IMG/VR virus record: IMGVR_UViG_3300049893_002378
Location: 1-41,330 of that record
From: a virus
Direction: 5' to 3' (one strand)
Length of the DNA stretch: 41,330 nt
How positions within the stretch are numbered: position 1 is the first letter of the stretch; the number at the start of each line of letters is the position of its first letter. Position numbers and translations under genes: made by a program. Below are positions 21,501-27,472 of the stretch, piece after piece. The notes under the pieces are model-generated. The model saw nothing but the letters and a program-made list of their open reading frames with translations. It ran no database searches and was not told the origin of the DNA.

Positions 21501-22762
21501 TTAAACTGCTTGGTGGCTTCTTCTGGAGTTAGCTTGGAAAAATCTTGTTGCGCTACGGGCGCAGAGGCTTGTTCTTGTAATTTGGCTATCTCGTCTTTTA
21601 AAGCCGTTATCTTATTAGTGACTTCCGTAAGTTTTTGAGGGGCGTTTTCTTTAGTCAGATTGTCTAATTGAACGTCATTGACTTGACCTTTTAAGTAGGT
21701 AATGGCCGCGCTTAAAGCCGTAATAGAAACGGTAAGCGCGGCTATCACCGGATGCGTCTTAAGTAAGTCAAGGGCCAGCACCACACCGCGAATAGCAGCT
21801 ATCAAGCCAACTCCGCCGGTAAAAGCCAAAGTCACTGCGGCTAACGTGGTGATAAAGGTCTTGTTCTCCTTAATTACCTCTGAAATCGTATTTACAAAAC
21901 TCACCATCGACGGCAACACGGTGTTACCGATGGCATAGGCCACGCCTTCAAACGTCTGTTTAAGAGTGGTCAAACTGTCGTTAAACTGCTTGCCTTGCTT
22001 GGCGGTGAACTCGTCGGTGAGGACGCCCAGCTCCTTGGCCTTTTGTCTGTACGGCTCGATGCCCTCGGTGCCGATAGCCGTCAGCGTCTGAATGACCTCA
22101 CGCCCGCCCTTGCCGAAAAAGCGCATGGCCACTTCGTTTTGAGTAGCCGAGCTTTTAATAGTGGTGAATTGCTTGGCAAACTTGACCAGCGCGGCCTCGG
22201 TATCGCCGGTATCGCGCAATAAGTCCTTCAACCCCATATCGGTAAAGGCGTCACGAGCCTCGCCGCCGCTACGAGCCGCTAGGGATAAATTGCGTTGAAA
22301 AAACCTGATGCTATTAGTGAACTCTTGTAACGTGCTGTCGTTGTCTTCAGCGACCACGCGCAAGGCTGATAAGAACTCCGTTGACGTGCCCGTGACCTTG
22401 CTCAGCTTGGCCAGCTCAGCACCATTTTCAGCCGCCTTCTTGCCTAGAGAGGTCAAGGCGCTTATAGTAGCACCCAAAGCGATGATCGGCGCACCAGCCT
22501 TAAGCGCCATAAACGCCTTGTTGACGAGAAGTACAGAGTTTTCAAACTTTTGAAACGCCGATCCCGCCACCGTGGCCACGTCACTGAGCACGCCCAAGGT
22601 ATCTGACGCGCTCTTAGTGGCCGAAGCTGTGCCTTCTAACGATTTATTGGCGCCGTCGGTGGTCTTCTTAAGCGAGTCAAGATTAGTCTTGATCGTCTGA
22701 ACATCGCCGGATAGCTGATCAACGCTCCTGATCAATATCTCTATGACGTTTTGCTCAGCCAT
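18551..22762 (-). CDS. Tail tape measure protein
   Basis: A 1403-residue protein with long helical, coiled-coil-prone stretches. The N-terminal 100 residues are charged helix (DVQTIKTNLDSLKKTTDGANKSL). A hydrophobic region around residues 300-355 (LAAVTLAFTGGVGLIAAIRGVV and following) and Gly-rich hydrophobic segments near residues 1230-1290 may contact the membrane during DNA ejection. Such proteins set tail length and are released on infection; at about 0.15 nm per residue a tail near 200 nm would be expected if the family rule holds. The start overlaps the chaperone extension by 8 nt. Confidence 0.95.
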   Translation of the reverse strand: MAEQNVIEILIRSVDQLSGDVQTIKTNLDSLKKTTDGANKSLEGTASATKSASDTLGVLSDVATVAGSAFQKFENSVLLVNKAFMALKAGAPIIALGATISALTSLGKKAAENGAELAKLSKVTGTSTEFLSALRVVAEDNDSTLQEFTNSIRFFQRNLSLAARSGGEARDAFTDMGLKDLLRDTGDTEAALVKFAKQFTTIKSSATQNEVAMRFFGKGGREVIQTLTAIGTEGIEPYRQKAKELGVLTDEFTAKQGKQFNDSLTTLKQTFEGVAYAIGNTVLPSMVSFVNTISEVIKENKTFITTLAAVTLAFTGGVGLIAAIRGVVLALDLLKTHPVIAALTVSITALSAAITYLKGQVNDVQLDNLTKENAPQKLTEVTNKITALKDEIAKLQEQASAPVAQQDFSKLTPEEATKQFKQFVQSGQSPASRLLIDKQLAEKRSRLAALEDVQKKINELLTPAGGKDKGEKEEFILGKSAADRQVQEFAKGLTRQLADLRTKLEKEGSILEVSLGTEGIDRAIKDFVEKFNQGVADGLKIGEGQFAAVRAKIVDAITRAANQKQRQEFKQAEEAEVKSILALTEALVGEEEQRLRILKEQNAPIELQLAQLGQLAQAQLATNAARQQELTTQRQELQETIDYLDQLGGDSAVTAIKISKIRTEINGINAELTKLRQAPTDIAAARVKEAAGILAQRSQDQKTGLEALITGDESRVQVLQHQLQVLQDQEAPLQTIINFTAELDKLELAILQKKIEQQRVDVEVAKARFQAGQISQQDLALAEAQLAKLEASKETIGDGVRKVMAQAQRDIRDASESLARDFANHFVELLDVNGQGGFKDAMLKFVQATGKTILVSLGQSLLEDLFAPQLENIKKQTGKTPTTVAGLLGEQLKIFLGFGKKEVQSPTPEDPIKAAARDLSNVATKDLTSSSEQLSNAATALLSAADSLRQAFPIASAKQGPAVTAEPSPAQPISSVTIENSGLALQAASTQLESVVSSSFSSAIELFRSASAALQSVAQQLMESLRTMFSIKPTTTEGSPEQSILSIDYKLPDRGVPGGRSGAGTRRSEEINPFTGEPYGAQVPQVSGLQAVSAREPTVIQSSVNLLNASAERLDAAAQGHIQAAEVLTTAGTSLVNAAELLSRSIPGSSAASSAESPLNVLKASIEKRQPEEQPPREVQLDEESGLYEYGQRETTITEVEGRLIDSMVTGSMKLEDMSSGAAAVARGLSGIGGDIGRIGGAIATFISVLSQIGNMLGSLMGSGGGGSSGGGFMSILSSIGSIFGSFFGGGAKEGMAVLGGYNNGKLPSALLDVMGVRRFAAGGMVQGPTLALLGEGGEDEYVIPKSKMGKKNEPNVKVEINGDITPRRPDMKPEDVVRIIVDNGERKGPIGDMIANVLRRNR

Positions 22763-23400
22763 TTTCCTTCATCTCTATCAGCGCCTGCTCTGCCCTTCGA
22801 GCCAACGATTGCGCCTCGGCGCGGCTAGACGTAAAACGGCTATTGGGCTTAGTCCTCATCGCCTCATCGTACGCCTTACGCTCTATGTGCGCCCCGACTA
22901 TCATCACGTTAAAGTCAAAGCTCAGCCGGTCCAGATCACTCTTTAACAGCCCCCTCGGCAACAGGCTCGACGGCCTCACTCCGTACCTCTGCCCCATTGA
23001 GTCCAATATCTGCGGCCACTGGCTCTCGAAAAAGACGCTCCAATCTTTGAGGAGTGTTGCTGTAGGCAATGATCTCCTGCACCAACAAGTCTAAGTCGCT
23101 CCCCAAGTCAAGATAGAACAACTGGTCGTCAGGGCACGCTGTCTCGTCCCCAAACCAGATCTTGGGCGAGATTACGCCCCGCTCAGCGTAAAACCGAGTG
23201 ATGCGCTCCTCCGTGCCCACGTCACCCGCCTCAGCCTTACTGCTTAAGCCCTTGATAATGTCCTGAACCGTGCCATTAGTAGCTAACGGCAGCATGCCTA
23301 AGTCAGCTACAAACTCCTTGAGCCTCACCCGCCGTACCAAAAACTCCTGCCCGGTCAACGGCGCAACCACCGTTTTTTGAAACTTAGTTTTGTCGATCAT
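22755..23400 (-). CDS. Tail assembly chaperone, frameshifted long form (gpGT-like)
   Basis: The 154-residue frame from 23400 and a second frame running to 22755 overlap and together match the G/GT layout found just before tape measure genes in most long-tailed phages. The second frame has no good separate start. A shift at a run of five G (22954-22950) would join residue 150 of the first frame to LLKSDLDRLSF of the second, giving about 214 residues. The relation between frames is +1 (or -2), not the -1 seen in lambda. The extension (FDFNVMIVGAHIERKAYDEAMRTK) looks like a gpT-type helical domain expected to bind the tape measure protein. Strong by position, unproven experimentally. Confidence 0.7.
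22936..23400 (-). CDS. Tail assembly chaperone, short form (gpG-like), 154 aa
   Basis: A 154-residue acidic protein preceding the tape measure gene and its overlapping frame. It contains TGQEFLVRRVRLKEFVADLG at the N-terminus and a helical C-terminal half (SDLDLLVQEIIAYSNTPQRLERLF). It corresponds to gpG, the abundant short product that coats the tape measure protein during tail assembly. A good ribosome site (GGAGGG) lies upstream. Confidence 0.75.
   Translation of the reverse strand: MIDKTKFQKTVVAPLTGQEFLVRRVRLKEFVADLGMLPLATNGTVQDIIKGLSSKAEAGDVGTEERITRFYAERGVISPKIWFGDETACPDDQLFYLDLGSDLDLLVQEIIAYSNTPQRLERLFREPVAADIGLNGAEVRSEAVEPVAEGAVKE
22950..22954 (-). promoter_or_regulatory. Candidate programmed frameshift site (GGGGG-C)
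   Basis: On the coding strand the frame reads GAG GGG GCT GTT AAA GAG TGA. The Gly tRNA on GGG can re-pair perfectly one base downstream (GGG again), putting CTG TTA AAG next, which is the frame of the chaperone extension. A -2 slip would reach the same frame; phage Mu uses a -2 slip at a similar G-run. The site is five codons before the short-form stop. Confidence 0.55.
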
Positions 23401-23414
23401 GTACCCTCCTGAGA

Positions 23415-23762
23415 TTAGCCTCTGATCTTTGTCAATAACTCCTCTATCTCGTCGTTGTCTATCAAATCTTTGCCGCTGAGCGTGCGCGCTTGACTGACTT
23501 CGTCAAAATAAATCCCCAACCGCAAAAAATTCTTCACCACGGTGTCGATATCAACGGCTCCGGCACACTTGCTCTCTAGATCAACGGTCACATCGTCCGC
23601 TTCGTCGTCGCGATTGGCCAGGCGGTAAAACCTCGCCATCTTAAACAGCGAGGTTGCATAGCTGGCTCCGTAGCGAAACCAAGCCAGCGCCTCTGGACCA
23701 GCGTTAACCAGTTCAGCAGCCCGCTGCCTCATTACGGTCAAGTTGGTCTCGTCCTCTGCCAC
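23415..23762 (-). CDS. Hypothetical tail-region protein, 115 aa
   Basis: A 115-residue acidic, mostly helical protein (ADDVTVDLES, DNDEIEELLTKIRG at the end). It lies between the tail tube gene and the tail chaperones. In many phages a small chaperone or extra tail protein occurs here. No family recognised. Confidence 0.65.
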   Translation of the reverse strand: MAEDETNLTVMRQRAAELVNAGPEALAWFRYGASYATSLFKMARFYRLANRDDEADDVTVDLESKCAGAVDIDTVVKNFLRLGIYFDEVSQARTLSGKDLIDNDEIEELLTKIRG

Positions 23763-23767
23763 GGTTC

Positions 23768-24754
23768 TTAATCGAACATGATGCGGTACTCGTCGTTGCC
23801 GTTCCGCTCGTAAGCCTGGTAATCAATGCCAAACACCGCTAACCCCTCTTTGTCCTGCCAACGCAACGTCTTGCTGATGATCTGAGAACTGGTCAGCGTA
23901 AAGCGGTTACCTTGAACTGTGCCAGCGGCCACGTTCACATAGGCCCCAGAGGTTGAACGCCACGCGTTGATCCAATCGTAGCTGCTGGCGTTAGTCGCTT
24001 CAGGATCAAAGCTGCCGCCCGGTGACCGTTCGGTGATAACCACCTTGATGATGCCCGAACCGGACAGCGCCAAAGAGGCCCGCTGCTCGAATATCTTGTT
24101 GTTGGTGTTGAAATTCATGTTCTCAACAACCGCAGCTAGACTCGCCACTATGATCGAACCGCTGCCTACCCAACGCGGCGGGGTGCCGCTTGGCAGGCCA
24201 ACTGGCGTACTGCGCAGAGTGTTGGCCTCAGTCGAAAGTAAGCCTCTGAAATTAAACTCCGCGATGATGGGCGACGCGCCGACCATTATGAAATTTACGT
24301 TGCCCATCGCGCCTAAGATGCGGTGCTCGTACCCATCAACATGGGCTACCAGCGTATGAGACGCTTGAGACTGAACACGCCCAGCCGGGGCGTAGGTATA
24401 AGCCGGGCGGCCAAACTCATTACTTGATACGAACGTCTCAATCATGCCACAACCACGGAGCAGGTCTCCCAGCGGCGGCTTGTTGTTAGCTGTATACGAC
24501 CCGGCGTCGTGGCCAACTACGAAAGTTCTAAATGTCACGCCAACAGGGCGCACCGTAGCATAGGGTCGTGAAAAGCCCAGCGTGCTCAAGCCGCCATTCT
24601 GCTCGATGACCTCTTGGCCCAGGTCAACGGTGAACGGCTCTATGAGCCGTATAGCCTGGTAAGAATTGGCCTCTTGCGGGGCACGGTCAACTCCGTATGA
24701 ACTCTCCACCGCAGAGAGTAAAATCTGTCGTCTATTTATTGCTACATCAGGCAT
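23768..24754 (-). CDS. Major tail tube protein
   Basis: A 328-residue beta-rich protein with a strong ribosome site (GGGGGGAA) before its ATG. Its start (RRQILLSAVESSYGVDRAPQEANSY) and LGDLLRGCGM, VDGYEHRILGAMGNV and AEFNFRGLL are typical of the tail tube proteins of this type of siphovirus. It lies between the terminator-like protein and the chaperones, as expected. It should be the most abundant tail protein and would build the tube around the tape measure protein. The 78 nt upstream (24755-24832) contain no gene I can support. Confidence 0.88.
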   Translation of the reverse strand: MPDVAINRRQILLSAVESSYGVDRAPQEANSYQAIRLIEPFTVDLGQEVIEQNGGLSTLGFSRPYATVRPVGVTFRTFVVGHDAGSYTANNKPPLGDLLRGCGMIETFVSSNEFGRPAYTYAPAGRVQSQASHTLVAHVDGYEHRILGAMGNVNFIMVGASPIIAEFNFRGLLSTEANTLRSTPVGLPSGTPPRWVGSGSIIVASLAAVVENMNFNTNNKIFEQRASLALSGSGIIKVVITERSPGGSFDPEATNASSYDWINAWRSTSGAYVNVAAGTVQGNRFTLTSSQIISKTLRWQDKEGLAVFGIDYQAYERNGNDEYRIMFD

Positions 24755-24832
24755 TGGGTATTCCCCCCTTTTCTGTTATACCTTGTCGTTATTGTTACCG
24801 CCAATTTGTTCAGCCACTCGTTTAAGCGTGGG

Positions 24833-25309
24833 TCACCTCCCGCTCCCAGAGTAGATGTCGTACTCTGCCGTGATAGAGTGCATGCCAACGTAGCCCTCGC
24901 TGGCTCGCTCCGTGTGTAGCATCCACACCAGCGGGCTCTCGTGTCGCAAGCCGACCCCCTTGGGCTGATCAAAATCCGTGAAGTCTCTGATAAAGTCCAT
25001 TAACAATCCGCCTTGCCAACATAACTCCTCGGTCATCTGCTGCTTGTCTGGATTATACAGCCATAAATTAAACATGATCCTGACCACCATGCGCCGCGTC
25101 TGTAACGTGTAAGAACCGCTGCCCCGCGCTACGTCTTCCCATGGACTCTGCACGAAATAGATCAACGCTGGCATCTCTGAAAATGGCAGCTCTTCCATGT
25201 AATCGTACAGTACATTCTTCAGCTGATAGAACCGCTCGTCGGCCCGGATGCGCTCGCCCATTGGCGCTATCAAGTCGCGATACACATCTATGCTCGGCGT
25301 CAATGCCAT
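24833..25309 (-). CDS. Tail terminator-like protein, 158 aa
   Basis: A 158-residue protein in the position of the tail terminator (lambda gpU-like). It has a central beta-strand region (ALIYFVQSPWEDVARGSGSYTLQTRRMVVRIMF) and ends with a strand (GMHSITAEYDIY), consistent with the fold of terminators that cap the tube and stop its growth. Start and the stop of the upstream gene overlap (TGATG). Assigned mainly from position. Confidence 0.6.
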   Translation of the reverse strand: MALTPSIDVYRDLIAPMGERIRADERFYQLKNVLYDYMEELPFSEMPALIYFVQSPWEDVARGSGSYTLQTRRMVVRIMFNLWLYNPDKQQMTEELCWQGGLLMDFIRDFTDFDQPKGVGLRHESPLVWMLHTERASEGYVGMHSITAEYDIYSGSGR

Positions 25310-25926
25310 CAGCCGCCCTCGCCTTGTTGCATCACGTAGTTATTAGCCGCTTTTAACAACTTCGGCAGTAACACTGGGTCATCGGTCTTAGGCAACATGC
25401 GTCTAGCGGGCAACCCCGGATGCATGACTTGCTTGGCAAACACAAAATCGCCCTTAGCTGACGCAATTGAGTACGTCTTGCCGGCTGCCGTAGTTTTGGT
25501 AAACACTCCTGTGCTAGTGGCCATCTTGAATCTTAACCACTTACCTTTTGGCCTTGGCTCTTTTGGTATCGGATAAGGCCCCTTGGTGCCGTACTCATGA
25601 TATTTAGCTATCTCTAGGTCGCTGCCTACGCTGGCCTCTATAGAGTTCCACCTAGGCAAAAAGCTCCCTCTCAATATGCCGTTGTCTTGTAATACCCTGC
25701 CAGATCCACCGCTTCTACCTGCTAACGTATTTGGCGACAACGGCTTCCACCCGCCGACCAAACCGCCCTCCGACGCGAAATTACGCATCACCCAGTTATG
25801 CGCTAATATGGCGAACCGAGCGTGCAGTGCCGTGCGGTCCTTAGCTCGCCCGGCTATCTTAGCCAGTCTGAGCATGGCCTGCTGCAAGCCCTTGACTGAG
25901 AGTTTAATCTCTATCCCTTTAGCCAT
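25309..25926 (-). CDS. Virion morphogenesis / tail completion protein (HK97 gp10 or gpS-like)
   Basis: A 205-residue protein with the features of the Phage_tail_S/HK97 gp10 group: an N-terminal amphipathic helix (GLQQAMLRLAKIAGRAK), then GGWKPLSPNTLAGRSGGSGRVLQDNGILRGS, a signature W-x-PLS-x-T and L-x-x-x-G-x-L pattern, and a region YHEYGTKGPYPIP typical of the family. It helps join heads and tails or completes the tail end. Neighbouring genes (connector upstream, terminator downstream) support it. Confidence 0.85.
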   Translation of the reverse strand: MAKGIEIKLSVKGLQQAMLRLAKIAGRAKDRTALHARFAILAHNWVMRNFASEGGLVGGWKPLSPNTLAGRSGGSGRVLQDNGILRGSFLPRWNSIEASVGSDLEIAKYHEYGTKGPYPIPKEPRPKGKWLRFKMATSTGVFTKTTAAGKTYSIASAKGDFVFAKQVMHPGLPARRMLPKTDDPVLLPKLLKAANNYVMQQGEGG

Positions 25927-26636
25927 TTATTATACCCGCTAAGATACTTACCTTCGTCCAGCAAATCATCAAAACCTGCCGACGCAAGAAATGCTAACAG
26001 TTCTTGCCTTGCCGTAGATGTATTTTTATACGAAGGATTATGCGCGTCAAACCACGATGAAGTAAAATATTCCGCGTTGATTGGATCGTGAATTTCCAAA
26101 TCTAAAAACTTAACCTTTCGTCTTAGTATGTCTCTATTTTCCTCAGTAGCTGAAAATAACCAAAACTCCGATCCTTCTATGTCTACTTTTAGATAGTCTA
26201 CATCTTTACCAACCATACGGATTATGTCGGGCAAAGAAATTGTTCTTGCCATTCCAACCACTGTAAAAAACTCACTGAACGTAGCGCTTAATTGTCCCGA
26301 ATTAGTGCCTGCAATCCTTAAGGGCACAACAGCACCGCTTTCTGACCATGCCGCCAAATTAAGAGGCAGCACTCTACCGTAGACGCTGTTGTGTCTGATA
26401 TTTGTCCAAAGTACTTCAAAATTGCTGGCCATTGCTTCAAATGCATATACTGTACTAGCGCCTAAACCTACTGCTCCTAAAGCCGACACGCCTATGTGTG
26501 CCCCAATATCTACTACAACTTCAGGTTTTCCACCAAAACGCTCTAGCCCCCTAATGGCGCTATGTTCGCCGTCAAGAAAAAATTTTTCAGTTTCACTGAT
26601 CAATACTTCGAAATTCTTAAATTTTACCAACTCCAT
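25911..26636 (-). CDS. FkbM-family SAM-dependent methyltransferase
   Basis: A 241-residue protein with the class I methyltransferase motif I VVDIGAHIGVSALGA, then YAFEAMASNFEVLWTNI (acidic ligand for the SAM ribose) and the family hallmark VDYLKVDIEGSE. FkbM enzymes usually O-methylate sugars or small molecules. It sits between the connector gene and the morphogenesis gene, overlapping the latter by 16 nt, an unusual place for such an enzyme. It appears more AT-rich than its neighbours, which suggests a late insertion (a moron). With the sugar genes in the window it may modify a virion or host-surface glycan. Ribosome site GGGGGTAGGT. Confidence 0.9.
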   Translation of the reverse strand: MELVKFKNFEVLISETEKFFLDGEHSAIRGLERFGGKPEVVVDIGAHIGVSALGAVGLGASTVYAFEAMASNFEVLWTNIRHNSVYGRVLPLNLAAWSESGAVVPLRIAGTNSGQLSATFSEFFTVVGMARTISLPDIIRMVGKDVDYLKVDIEGSEFWLFSATEENRDILRRKVKFLDLEIHDPINAEYFTSSWFDAHNPSYKNTSTARQELLAFLASAGFDDLLDEGKYLSGYNKWLKG

Positions 26637-26671
26637 ACCTACCCCCTGCTGTTGCGCACGCCTGTATCATT

Positions 26672-27472
26672 CTAGTCATCTTGAGCATCTTCATCATCCA
26701 AAACATCTTGATCTATTGACTGCTCGGACCAGTCGCGGCGGCCAAACGTAGGAGTGCCTCCTTCGATGCCGCCGTTAAAGGCTGTAATCACGTCAGATCG
26801 AGCCATCGCGCCATCTATGGTAGCGGTGCCCTGTATTACGTCGTCTAAGAACTTCACAAAGTCCTCGCGTAACTGGGCAAAGGCAGGTGGTATCTCGCCC
26901 TTCTCAGTCGCACCGAATGAGCCGTACAGCGTGTAGACGGCTAGCACCTCTTCGCCCTGGGCGATGTAGCTAGATGCTGGCGATAAAGGCACGTCCAACA
27001 CGGCTCCTAACCGGCTATCGATGTAGCTCTGCGCCGCTAGCATGTGCGGCTTTACGTCGCGTTCGGTTAAGTCGCCACGCCCGATTAACTGCCTAGCCAC
27101 TCTCAAGACGTTGCCCTTGCTGCCATAGGTAGAAAAGCTAACTGCTTCAGTCTTGGCGATCTCAAACACTCCACGTTCTGTTACGAACAGCGAATTCTGA
27201 ATTGACCCGCTACCAAATGCCTTCCACTCGTAGGTATAAAATCCTGCGCTGGTCGGCAGCTGGCGGAATATATAGAACATTCCGCTGGTCGCAGCCCCGC
27301 TAGCTACTACTGACTGTCCAGACTGTACGGCCACCGGCGCCAACAGAGCACCGTCAGTATTATAGACAGCAAAGGCCACCGTAGACGGGATGGACAGCGT
27401 GTTAACGTAGCTGAACATCCGCAGGTCTTCGCTCTCAAACCGATCTATGTTTCCTGTCAAGTCGATAGCCAT
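26672..27472 (-). CDS. Head-tail connector-like protein, 266 aa
   Basis: A 266-residue protein. The N-terminal half (1-115) is beta-rich (SIPSTVAFAVYNTDGALLAPVAVQSGQSVV). The C-terminal half is helical with DVKPHMLAAQSYIDSRLGAVLDVPL, which resembles the DUF1320/gp36 connector domain of Mu-like phages. It ends in a very acidic tail (DQDVLDDEDAQDD). Its stop lies 35 nt before the FkbM start. Assigned from position and partial similarity. Confidence 0.6.
   Translation of the reverse strand: MAIDLTGNIDRFESEDLRMFSYVNTLSIPSTVAFAVYNTDGALLAPVAVQSGQSVVASGAATSGMFYIFRQLPTSAGFYTYEWKAFGSGSIQNSLFVTERGVFEIAKTEAVSFSTYGSKGNVLRVARQLIGRGDLTERDVKPHMLAAQSYIDSRLGAVLDVPLSPASSYIAQGEEVLAVYTLYGSFGATEKGEIPPAFAQLREDFVKFLDDVIQGTATIDGAMARSDVITAFNGGIEGGTPTFGRRDWSEQSIDQDVLDDEDAQDD

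Noticed and set aside
22755-23069. Independent 104-residue gene in the second chaperone frame
   Set aside because: Its first part overlaps the first chaperone gene with no ribosome site. The G/GT frameshift layout explains it better.
24742-24972. 76-residue - strand frame overlapping the terminator-like and tail tube genes
   Set aside because: Overlaps the end of the terminator-like gene out of frame and has skewed composition; treated as a shadow.
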